This document shows, one piece after another, positions 7,849 through 14,072 of a DNA stretch of 28,817 nucleotides. The notes under the pieces are model-generated. The model was not told where the DNA came from and ran no database searches. It saw only the letters and a program-made list of their open reading frames with translations. Made by a program: the position numbers and the translations under genes. The DNA is from an uncultured Alistipes sp. (GTDB lineage Bacteria; Bacteroidota; Bacteroidia; Bacteroidales; UBA932), in assembly GCA_900544195.1 (NCBI GenBank), contig UQUJ01000040.1, positions 1 to 28,817 on the forward strand, read 5' to 3'. Positions within the stretch are counted from its first letter, which is position 1, and every line of letters begins with the position of its first letter.

Positions 7849-10107
7849 ATGGGAAAGAAACTGCGGTCAAGGATAGTGGCAGGTGCAGTCATCGCCCTCT
7901 TGACCGCATATTTTTTCTGTCTGCCCAGAGACTTATTCAAAGGCACATCTTATTCCACCGTCGTCACAGACAGGAACGGAGAGCTCCTGGGAGCCCGGAT
8001 CGCAAGTGACGGACAATGGAGGTTCCCGCCACCGGACACCGTCCCGGAGAAATTCAAGACAGCCCTCATCGAGTTCGAGGACAGATGGTTCGCATACCAC
8101 CCAGGCGTGAATCCGGTCGCGATAGCGCGTGCCGCAGCCGGCAACATCAAAGCCGGGCAGATCACCAGCGGGGGAAGCACGATCACGATGCAGGTCATCA
8201 GGATGTCCAGGAGGCGGAAACGAAACATCGGCCAGAAAATCATCGAGGCTATCCTCGCCACACGTCTGGAACTAAGATGCAGCAAAAGGGAAATCCTAAG
8301 CCTGTACGCCTCACACGCGCCTTTCGGCGGGAATGTCGTCGGCCTGGAAGCCGCTTCCTGGCGATATTACGGAAGACCTCCCGATGAGCTTTCCTGGGGC
8401 GAGGCCGCCACGCTGGCGGTGCTCCCGAACGCCCCGGCGGAGATCCATCCCGGCAAAAACAGGACAAGATTGCTGGAAAAACGCAACCGGCTGCTGGGCT
8501 CGCTTTACAAGCACGGGCATATTGATTCATTGGACTTTGTCCTCGCCTGCGACGAGCCGCTTCCAGATGAACCGATGGCATTGCCGCAGGAATCGCATCA
8601 TTTGACTGAATATTACTGGAAAACCTCTCCCGGCAAACGGATCCGCACCACAATCGACATCCATCTGCAAAGACAGGTGCAAGCAATAGTCAACCAGTGG
8701 AACAACGAGTTCTCGCAGACAGGAATCTACGATCTCGCGGCTGTCGTGGAGGATGTCCGCACCGGTGAGACGCTGGCTTACATCGGGAACGCCAATCCCG
8801 ATCATAAACGTCCGGGAAGCGAGGTGGACATAATCCGCGCGCCAAGAAGCACCGGCAGCATCCTGAAACCACTCCTGTACTGTGCTCTGCTTCAGGAGGG
8901 TGAGATATTGCCGAAAACTCTTCTGCCGGATGTGCCGATCAACATCAACGGTTTCTCTCCACAGAATTTCAACCGGCAGTTCTATGGGGCAGTCCCAGCC
9001 GACGAAGCGCTCGCCCGCTCACTCAATGTGCCGTCCGTACACCTCCTGCGCAGATTCGGGGTACCGAAATTTCTGGATATTCTCAGAAAATGCGGGATGA
9101 CGACATTGAACGGAAGCGCCTCGCACTACGGCCTCTCGCTCATTCTCGGAGGAGCGGAGGGTACACTCGGCGACATCACCTCCGCATATTCAAAACTGTC
9201 GGCATCGTACCAAAGCGCGGACACAACGCACACATCCAAGGGTGACAGACTGCACAATTTCCCGCTGAACGACAAATGCGCGCTGTGGTGGACATTCGAC
9301 GCTTTGAAAGAGGTCAACAGACCAGATGAGATTGACTGGCACCTGATCGGCTCGGTAAAGAAAGTTGCGTGGAAAACAGGCACCAGTTTCGGGTTCAGGG
9401 ACGCGTGGGCGGTCGGAGTGACAGCTGACTACGCCGTCGGAGTCTGGGCAGGCAACGCCCAAGGGCAAGGAGTTCCCGGCCTGACGGGTGCTCGCACTGC
9501 CGGGCCGGTGATGTTCGACATATTCAACCTTCTTCCGGCCAAGGAATATGACAGTGAATATTCCAGGAATGGTTGGTTCAAGGAGCCGGTCTATGGAGAC
9601 TACATTGTCGCTGAGGTATGCCGTGAGTCCGGTTGCCTGAAAGGGGTGAACTGCGAGGATTCGGACACTCTGATGCTGCCACGCAAATCGGTGAGGAGCG
9701 AACCGTGCCCATACCATAAGGTTGTGGACGGGGTCCGGACGTTCATCCTGCCGCCATCGATGGAATGGTACTACAGGCAGCATCATCCTGAATATGCCCC
9801 CGTGGTTCCGAAAGGCAAGGCGGACAGTTCCCCGATGGAATTCATCTATCCTGAAAGCGGGGCCGTGATCTACATTCCGCGCCAGCTGGACGGGTCAATC
9901 GCCGGCATAACCTTCAATCTGGCGCACAGGACTCCAAGTGTCAATGTCTTCTGGCACATGGACAATGAATATGTCGGGCAGACTCAGATGATCCACCAGA
10001 TGACGCTGAAGCCTTCACCCGGCAAACACACCGTCACAGCCGTCGATGACTCCGGAAATTCAATCTCCGTGGGATTCACCGTGGCAGAGAACAAGACTTT
10101 ACGCTGA
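7849..10107 (+). CDS. pbpC: Penicillin-binding protein 1C (bifunctional)
   Basis: Peptidoglycan glycosyltransferase/transpeptidase-like protein of the PBP1C class, 752 residues. A signal-anchor helix spans about residues 8-24. The GT51 glycosyltransferase domain follows, with the catalytic-glutamate motif EDRWF (Glu77) and GGSTITMQV near residue 108. The transpeptidase domain has SILK (Ser337, Lys340) and the KTG box (Lys509-Gly511). The C-terminal part (about 660-750) resembles the BiPBP_C beta domain typical of PBP1C. It is translationally close to the A2M gene (3-bp gap) and likely shares its promoter at 2172-2202. The stop codon abuts the stop of the opposing M48 gene with no base between. 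The product should act at the outer face of the inner membrane, perhaps repairing wall damage next to the A2M trap. Confidence 0.96.
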   Translation: MGKKLRSRIVAGAVIALLTAYFFCLPRDLFKGTSYSTVVTDRNGELLGARIASDGQWRFPPPDTVPEKFKTALIEFEDRWFAYHPGVNPVAIARAAAGNIKAGQITSGGSTITMQVIRMSRRRKRNIGQKIIEAILATRLELRCSKREILSLYASHAPFGGNVVGLEAASWRYYGRPPDELSWGEAATLAVLPNAPAEIHPGKNRTRLLEKRNRLLGSLYKHGHIDSLDFVLACDEPLPDEPMALPQESHHLTEYYWKTSPGKRIRTTIDIHLQRQVQAIVNQWNNEFSQTGIYDLAAVVEDVRTGETLAYIGNANPDHKRPGSEVDIIRAPRSTGSILKPLLYCALLQEGEILPKTLLPDVPININGFSPQNFNRQFYGAVPADEALARSLNVPSVHLLRRFGVPKFLDILRKCGMTTLNGSASHYGLSLILGGAEGTLGDITSAYSKLSASYQSADTTHTSKGDRLHNFPLNDKCALWWTFDALKEVNRPDEIDWHLIGSVKKVAWKTGTSFGFRDAWAVGVTADYAVGVWAGNAQGQGVPGLTGARTAGPVMFDIFNLLPAKEYDSEYSRNGWFKEPVYGDYIVAEVCRESGCLKGVNCEDSDTLMLPRKSVRSEPCPYHKVVDGVRTFILPPSMEWYYRQHHPEYAPVVPKGKADSSPMEFIYPESGAVIYIPRQLDGSIAGITFNLAHRTPSVNVFWHMDNEYVGQTQMIHQMTLKPSPGKHTVTAVDDSGNSISVGFTVAENKTLR

Positions 10108-10908
10108 CTATTTGGAAGGTCTCCTGTAGCCGTCCTTGACGGCTCTTTCCGCCATCCTGGAGATTCTGTCCGCCGTGGCCGGGTGGGTTGAGAACAACTG
10201 ACCGACCGAAGATCCTGAGGCGGCCTGTGTTCCGGAAGCCGTCTCACCGCTAGAAAGCCTCTGAAGTTCCTCGAAAGCCATAGCCATAGCCCAAGGATTC
10301 TTACCCGCGCTCTTCAGGAAGTCATAACCGTAGTCGTCAGCGGCGGTCTCCTGCTTTCTCGAGAAACTTGCGCCCATCAAGGCCTCGCCAAGATCCCCCA
10401 ACTGCGACGCCGTGAGGACAGCGACAGTTCCTCCGGTGGACACCACGGCATCCCTGAGAGCCGATGTAAGGAGGGCCTGCTGGAACTGCTTCTCGGAATG
10501 CTTGAGGGCGACGTGGCCGATCTCGTGACCGACAACTCCGAGAGCCTCGTCGTCAGTCATCGCGTCCAGAAGTCCGGAATAGATTCTTACGCTCCCGTCC
10601 GCACAGGCGAAGGCGTTAATCTCGTTCGTCTTATAGACTTTGAAATTGAGTGGAGTCCCGTTCACCGAGGTGATTCCAGATGTCATCTTCCTGACCCTCC
10701 TGACATATGGACTTGTCTCCGGCAGGACTGTGTTCTCCGCATCCAGTTTCTGCACATACTGTCCGACATAAGATTGAATCTGTGCGTCTGACAAGACGGC
10801 GGCCTGAGCCACTTTCGCCCCACCAGAAAGGAGATAAGCCGCATTGAACTGTTCGGAACAAGAGACGCAAAGCATCGCGGCTGTCAACAGGATTATAATC
10901 TTACGCAT
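10108..10908 (-). CDS. M48 family metalloprotease lipoprotein (LoiP/BepA-like)
   Basis: Zinc metallopeptidase, 266 residues. The N-terminus MRKIIILLTAAMLCVSC is a lipoprotein signal with the lipid-attached cysteine at residue 17. The zinc motif HEIGH lies at residues 128-132, and the third ligand is probably Glu187 in ETAAD (187-191). The short single-domain form resembles YcaL/LoiP-type periplasmic proteases that degrade misfolded outer-membrane proteins; no TPR tail like that of BepA is present. It is monocistronic and convergent with pbpC, the two stop codons being directly adjacent. A TATATTTG -7 box lies 24 bp upstream of the ATG. The family is sure; the substrate is not known. Confidence 0.93.
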   Translation of the reverse strand: MRKIIILLTAAMLCVSCSEQFNAAYLLSGGAKVAQAAVLSDAQIQSYVGQYVQKLDAENTVLPETSPYVRRVRKMTSGITSVNGTPLNFKVYKTNEINAFACADGSVRIYSGLLDAMTDDEALGVVGHEIGHVALKHSEKQFQQALLTSALRDAVVSTGGTVAVLTASQLGDLGEALMGASFSRKQETAADDYGYDFLKSAGKNPWAMAMAFEELQRLSSGETASGTQAASGSSVGQLFSTHPATADRISRMAERAVKDGYRRPSK

Positions 10909-10931
10909 GACAACAGAATTTTATGAATATG

Positions 10932-10939
10932 CAAATATA
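10932..10939 (-). promoter_or_regulatory. -7 box of the M48 protease gene
   Basis: The minus strand reads TATATTTG, a full match to TAnnTTTG, 24 bp before the ATG. No clear TTG is found 19-22 bp further upstream, so the promoter may be weak or need an activator. Confidence 0.5.
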
Positions 10940-10994
10940 ACTATTTTGTGTGACTCATTTATCTTTTACATTCTATAGAAATAATGTGTGACGA

Positions 10995-11060
10995 CAGGGG
11001 AAAAAAGGCAAATTGCAGATTTTGCACGTTACCAAAATCTGCAATTTGATTTTTCCCCTG
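10995..11060. repeat. Long hairpin with loop GCACGTTACC
   Basis: Two arms of 27-29 bases (10995-11023 and 11034-11060) pair almost fully, from CAGGGGAAAAA at the base to AAATTGCAGATTTT next to the loop. The 10-nt loop at 11024-11033 is GCACGTTACC. A second hairpin at 13869-13934 has a different stem but nearly the same loop. It lies between the marR stop and the M48 start, so it may end transcription of the thioredoxin-marR operon; no clean T tract follows on either strand. Confidence 0.75.
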
Positions 11061-11079
11061 ACGTTTGTGACACATACTC

Positions 11080-11245
11080 TTAGAAGCTGTTTTGAATTGT
11101 TTGTTTGAAGGTTTGAGAGTGAAAAACTTCAGTTTCGACCGCTTCTTCCAAGGAAGATAGCGGTGCTATCTGACTGAAGAAGCGGGAAGAAAATGAAGAT
11201 TTTTCACCTCAAAGAACATTTCAAACAATTCAAAACAGCTTCTTA
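11080..11245. mobile_element. Family-1 MITE-like element, copy 1
   Basis: A 160-bp core (11083-11242) has perfect 21-bp terminal inverted repeats starting GAAGCTGTTTTGAATTGT and is flanked on both sides by TTA as a direct repeat, as expected for a 3-bp target duplication. There is no transposase. The inside is itself a long imperfect palindrome: GTGAAAAACTTCA against TGAAGATTTTTCAC, then CCGCTTCTTCC against GAAGAAGCGG, and a central AGATAGC-GGT-GCTATCT hairpin. A second copy lies at 13343-13583. A TNA target would fit IS5/IS1031-type transposases, but that is inference. Confidence 0.75.
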
Positions 11246-11293
11246 GAGGTCATGTTCTTAAAGACTCGCAAGGAAGAGCGTAAGGCTCTGAGC

Positions 11294-11656
11294 CTAATCA
11301 AGGATTACTTTGAGTAAGTCCGGGATCACCAGCTCTTCACAGTGGATGGAGGCGAGCCGGATGTGGCCCTCGTCTGTAAGCGAGAAGATCATCCCCCGCT
11401 TGTCAGCCGGGTTAAGTTTCCGGCTGATGAGGGATGTTTTTTCCGCCGAGGCAAGAACCTTGGACATATTCGAATGTGTAAGCCCCAACTCATCTGATAG
11501 TTCCGATGCCGAAGCGCTTCCCTGCCCCGCAAGGAAGCAGAGAAGCATCGCCTCGTTCAGGTTCAGCCCGAATTTCCTCTGAAACTCAGCGTCCAGCCCG
11601 GAGATCGCCCTATGGATCTCGCGAAGGCGGCAGATTGTGTTCTTCTTATTCTCCAC
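11294..11656 (-). CDS. MarR family transcriptional regulator (small)
   Basis: Winged helix-turn-helix DNA-binding protein of 120 residues, shorter than the usual 140-150. The DNA-binding part is clear: SASELSDELGLTHSNMSKVL (about residues 48-67) with the recognition helix near 58-72, and the wing with PADKRGMIFSLTDEG (about 83-97). It is predicted to dimerise and repress or activate nearby genes. The start is a GTG, 10 bp after the thioredoxin stop, so the two are almost certainly one transcript. This suggests control of the thioredoxin itself, perhaps by redox or a small ligand; no cysteine pair typical of thiol sensors of the OhrR type can be assigned with confidence. Confidence 0.88.
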   Translation of the reverse strand: MENKKNTICRLREIHRAISGLDAEFQRKFGLNLNEAMLLCFLAGQGSASASELSDELGLTHSNMSKVLASAEKTSLISRKLNPADKRGMIFSLTDEGHIRLASIHCEELVIPDLLKVILD

Positions 11657-11666
11657 GACCTACCAA

Positions 11667-12446
11667 CTACAGCTCAACTTTAAGAACATCCTTGATGATT
11701 CCCTTGAGCTCCGTCTTAGACAAAGCCCCGAGAGACCTCTGCGGCTTACCCTTCATCGGAATGAACAGAAGCGTCGGAATCGATCTTATGCCGAAAAATG
11801 TAGCCAGTCCCCTCTCATTGTCCACATTGACCTTGTAGATGGTGAGTTTCCCTGAATATTCCTTGGCCAGTTCGTCCAGCACAGGCGACAGCTGCCTGCA
11901 CGGCCCGCACCAGTCCGCATAGAAATCGACAATGGCCGGCTGAGATCCGAGATATTTCCACTCATCGGGGTTCTTTTCGAAGTCATAGACCTTCTTAAGG
12001 AAATCAGCCTTGGTGATGTGCACCACCCTTGTCGTCGGCTTTTCCATCGCCGCCGTCTCCTCATCTGGCCTTACCGCACCAGTCATCTCAACACCCTGCT
12101 CTTCCGCCGGTCTTCCTGCACCCGACAGCTCTGCTTTCTGCTCTCCCGCCAACCTTTCGGCATTCGGCACCTCAGCATTCTGCTCTCCCGCCAACCTTTC
12201 GGCAGTCGGCATATCAGTCGTCAATTCATTCCCTTTCAGCGTTTTGACTCCAGAATTTTCCAGATCCATCTTCTCAATTCCCAGCTCAGCAACCCGAGTC
12301 AGAGCCACTTCGACAGACTCGGCAACCAAAGCACTTCCTATTCCCCACCTTTCTGTAGCCTTGGTCTCAAAAGAAGAGAACAGAAGAAGCCCACCGACAG
12401 CCACCCCGCTGATGCAAAAGAGCGCCTTTAACGTAATTGCATTCAT
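11667..12446 (-). CDS. Membrane-anchored thioredoxin-family protein with repeat linker
   Basis: Thiol-disulfide oxidoreductase of 259 residues. An N-terminal hydrophobic segment (about 7-25) anchors or exports it. Residues about 26-140 form a low-complexity linker containing three 14-residue repeats (consensus AERLAGEQxAEx, residues 81-122). The thioredoxin domain covers about 140-259, with the active site WCGPC (Cys180, Cys183) and the cis-proline in IRSIPTLL. It probably faces the periplasm and reduces or remodels disulfides there; partners are unknown. The marR gene follows after 10 bp. The upstream region has a possible promoter (12509-12540) and three TTTCCAA copies. The 14-residue repeats correspond to 42-bp DNA repeats and could vary in number between strains. 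Confidence 0.9.
   Translation of the reverse strand: MNAITLKALFCISGVAVGGLLLFSSFETKATERWGIGSALVAESVEVALTRVAELGIEKMDLENSGVKTLKGNELTTDMPTAERLAGEQNAEVPNAERLAGEQKAELSGAGRPAEEQGVEMTGAVRPDEETAAMEKPTTRVVHITKADFLKKVYDFEKNPDEWKYLGSQPAIVDFYADWCGPCRQLSPVLDELAKEYSGKLTIYKVNVDNERGLATFFGIRSIPTLLFIPMKGKPQRSLGALSKTELKGIIKDVLKVEL
12081..12206 (-). repeat. 42-bp tandem repeat inside the thioredoxin gene
   Basis: Three 42-bp units encode TAERLAGEQNAEVP, NAERLAGEQKAELS and the more diverged GAGRPAEEQGVEMT. The first two units are close to identical over a 26-bp stretch on the plus strand (starting near 12136 and 12178). The unit is a multiple of three, so copy changes keep the frame and alter linker length only. 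Confidence 0.8.
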
Positions 12447-12489
12447 AATAATCAGTGTTTTAAATAATTAACAAGCATTTATACAATAG

Positions 12490-12547
12490 TTTCCAACGAA
12501 AACTTTCCCAAAGTACGGAATTAATTTCCAATAAAACAAATTTCCAA
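12490..12547. promoter_or_regulatory. Upstream region of the thioredoxin gene: TTTCCAA repeats and possible promoter
   Basis: TTTCCAA occurs at 12490-12496, 12525-12531 and 12541-12547, the last inside the palindrome TTTCCAAAGGAAA. On the minus strand, TTTG (12537-12540) and GTACTTTG (12509-12516), spaced 20 bp, give a possible promoter. The repeats overlap it and could be regulator-binding sites, for example for the MarR protein. Promoter and operator roles are inferred. Confidence 0.35.
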
Positions 12548-12634
12548 AGGAAAATATTATCAAGAACTATCTTCGGTCATTCATCGCACCTGCGCTTAGA
12601 AAGCAGAGCGACCAAGCCCCCTTTCAGAGATAGC

Positions 12635-13042
12635 CTCGTGCGCAGGAAGCGCCTTTCCGCTCACGGGAGTTCCACGCTGGCCCGACTCGTGCGCAGGAAG
12701 CGCCTTTCCGCTCACGGGAGTCCCCCGCTGGCCCGACTCGTGCGCAGGAAGCACCTTTCCGCTCACGGGAGTCCTCCGCTGGCCTGCCTCGTGCGCAGGA
12801 AGCGCCTTTCCGCTCACGGGAGCCCCACGCTGGCCCGACTCGTGCGCAGGAAGCGCCTCTCCGCTCACGGGAGCCCCACGCTGGCCTGCCTCGTGCGCAG
12901 GAAGCACCTTTCCGCTCACGGGAGTCCCCCGCTGGCCAGCCTCGTGCGCAGGAAGCGCCTTTCCGCTCACGGGAGCCCCACGCTGGCCAGCCTCGTGCGC
13001 AGGAAGCGCCTTTCCGCTCACGGGAGTCCCCCGCTGGTCAGC
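12635..13042. repeat. 51-bp minisatellite, eight units
   Basis: Eight head-to-tail copies of a 51-bp unit begin CTCGTGCGCAGGAAGC at 12635, 12686, 12737, 12788, 12839, 12890, 12941 and 12992. Copies differ at few positions. Because the unit is 17 codons long, open frames run through it on both strands (minus strand: SGKALPAHEAGQRGAPV repeated), but the minus frame has only GTG starts within the repeat and a stop just before it, and neither frame has a ribosome site. I read it as non-coding. Confidence 0.85.
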
Positions 13043-13250
13043 CGGGTATCATCATTGGCCGCTTGTTGGACCTAACCTTAGTGCTGTTGTTAACCGCATT
13101 TCATAAAGAAACTTTACAGTTCCCGGATTTCGCGAATCTGTTTCGCGGCGGACGATTCTCTTATGCCAGCCGTTTAGAGGCTATTTTTGATTTGTTTGCT
13201 ATAGATTTGCACTCCGGAAGGCCTAGCAAAGCCCCACACATATAATTTCT
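13043..13250. other. No gene seen
   Basis: This stretch between the minisatellite and the hairpins has no convincing coding frame, promoter or repeat. A 60-codon plus-strand frame (13063-13245) matches nothing I recognise and has no ribosome site. It may be decayed sequence. Confidence 0.4.
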
Positions 13251-13341
13251 CTGCAATTTCGTCGTCAAAACAAGCCCTTTCGGCGGTTTTGCCCGACAGA
13301 ATTGCAGTCTTTGCATTTTCAAAGACCTTTTTTCTGCAATT
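13251..13341. repeat. Hairpin cluster with three CTGCAATT copies and a terminator-like stem
   Basis: CTGCAATTTCGTCG (13251-13264) pairs with CGACAGAATTGCAG (13294-13307) at 12 of 14 positions, with CAAAAC/GTTTTG and GCC/GGC nested inside. Next, GTCTTTG (13307-13313) and CAAAGAC (13320-13326) form a perfect stem followed by CTTTTTT, which looks like a plus-strand terminator though no plus-strand gene lies upstream. CTGCAATT occurs again at 13334-13341, and as AATTGCAG at 13300-13307. Confidence 0.55.
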
Positions 13342-13342
13342 C

Positions 13343-13583
13343 TTAGAAGCTGTTTTGAATTGTTTGTTTGAAGGTTAAGAGCAAGCTCTTTCCCTGCTGC
13401 TCACCTCGGCAATCCGAACAAGTTCGATTGCCCTCGGTTCGGGCGCTGGGTTGAGAGTGAAAAACTTCAGTTTCGACCGCTTCTTCCAAGGAAGATAGCG
13501 GTGCTATCTGACTGAAGAAGCGGGAAGAAAATGAAGTTTTTTCACCTCAAAGAACATTTCAAACAATTCAAAACAGCTTCTTA
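13343..13583. mobile_element. Family-1 MITE-like element, copy 2, with a 75-bp insert
   Basis: Same 21-bp terminal inverted repeats (13346-13366 and 13560-13580) and same flanking TTA duplication as copy 1 at 11080-11245; the shared 160 bp are nearly identical. An extra 75 bp lies at 13377-13451. The central AGATAGC-GGT-GCTATCT hairpin is conserved. No transposase is present. Confidence 0.75.
13377..13451. repeat. 75-bp structured insert in MITE copy 2
   Basis: This block is absent from copy 1. It holds two hairpins with AA loops: AAGAGC-AA-GCTCTT, and GGCAATcCGAAC-AA-GTTCGATTGCC with a single bulge. No terminal repeats or target duplication of its own are obvious. Confidence 0.55.
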
Positions 13584-13746
13584 GTAACATGAAAAAATTA
13601 AGTTGCCTCAGATTAAGAGAATATTTTCGAGGATAGCTCTATTTTCGAAGAAGGAGAGTGTGCCGGTGGCACATGACTGATGAGAAAAGATAGCTAGACC
13701 GAAAAGATTCCTTAAGATGATGCAGGTTATTTTTTGAAGGTTACCT
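13583..13746. mobile_element. Family-2 inverted-repeat element, copy A (complete)
   Basis: A 164-bp element with imperfect ends: AGTAACATGAAAAAATTAAG on the left, and on the right the reverse complement of AGGTAACCTTCAAAAAATAA. The arms continue to pair (TTAAG, TTTTCG, TAGCT-TTTTC) into a central TGTGCC-GGT-GGCACA hairpin. It abuts family-1 copy 2 on its left and copy B on its right. Partial copies sit at both ends of the window. No protein is encoded. Confidence 0.65.
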
Positions 13747-13747
13747 A

Positions 13748-13870
13748 AGTAAGCGTTAAAAAATAAGCTGAACTAAATTTTGTGTCAGATTTATGAGGAT
13801 AGATGTCTTTTCGAAGAAGGAGTGTGCCGGTGGCAAACGACTGATGAGAAAAGATAGCTAGACCGAAAAG
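13748..13870. mobile_element. Family-2 element, copy B (right end replaced by a hairpin)
   Basis: The left end AGTAAGCGTTAAAAAATAAG and the core (GAGGATAG through TAGCTAGACCGAAAAGA) match copy A. The right end is missing: after GACCGAAAAGA the sequence passes directly into the long hairpin at 13869-13934. The right arm of the central hairpin is damaged (GGCAAA instead of GGCACA), suggesting decay. Confidence 0.6.
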
Positions 13871-13934
13871 AGCGGAAAGCCTCTGTTCTGAATTTTGGTT
13901 ACGTGCAAAATTCAGGTTAGAGGCTTCCCGCTCT
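13869..13934. repeat. Long hairpin with loop GGTTACGTGC (reverse: GCACGTAACC)
   Basis: Arms of 28 bases (13869-13896 and 13907-13934) pair at 24 of 28 positions. The loop at 13897-13906 read on the minus strand is GCACGTAACC, one base different from the loop of the hairpin at 10995-11060, while the stems are unrelated apart from the T4/A4 next to the loop. It lies 138 bp past the stop of the HEAT/DUF1080 gene and has CTCTTTTC after the stem on the minus strand, so a terminator role is possible. Confidence 0.75.
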
Positions 13935-14072
13935 TTCTATGCCATTGGACCTTCTATGTTCCTGCGCTTCAACAAGCCCGGAAACTCAAAGATCTCAGAA
14001 CCAATAGGTCTAAACAACCAGAGGAACTCAGCGACCGAGACACCGGCGAAGCGACTACCTTCTTTCCAGCTA

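Noticed and set aside
10995..11060. Integron attC site
   Set aside because: The conserved part is the loop, not the RYYYAAC/GTTRRRY ends that define attC, and no integrase or cassette is present.
12635..13042. CRISPR array
   Set aside because: Units are contiguous 51-bp tandem copies with no unique spacers, and no cas genes are near.
12596..13075. Repeat proteins of 141 residues (minus) and 145 residues (plus) over the minisatellite
   Set aside because: Both frames arise because 51 is a multiple of three. The minus frame has only a GTG start inside the repeat with a stop just upstream, and no ribosome site is visible for either.
13651..13715. CTGATGAG followed by CGAAA in family-2 elements, resembling a hammerhead ribozyme core
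   Set aside because: Beyond one G-C pair, the bases between the two motifs cannot form stem II, three extra bases separate the preceding hairpin from CTGATGA, and no cleavage triplet is in place. The family-1 core lacks CTGATGA altogether.
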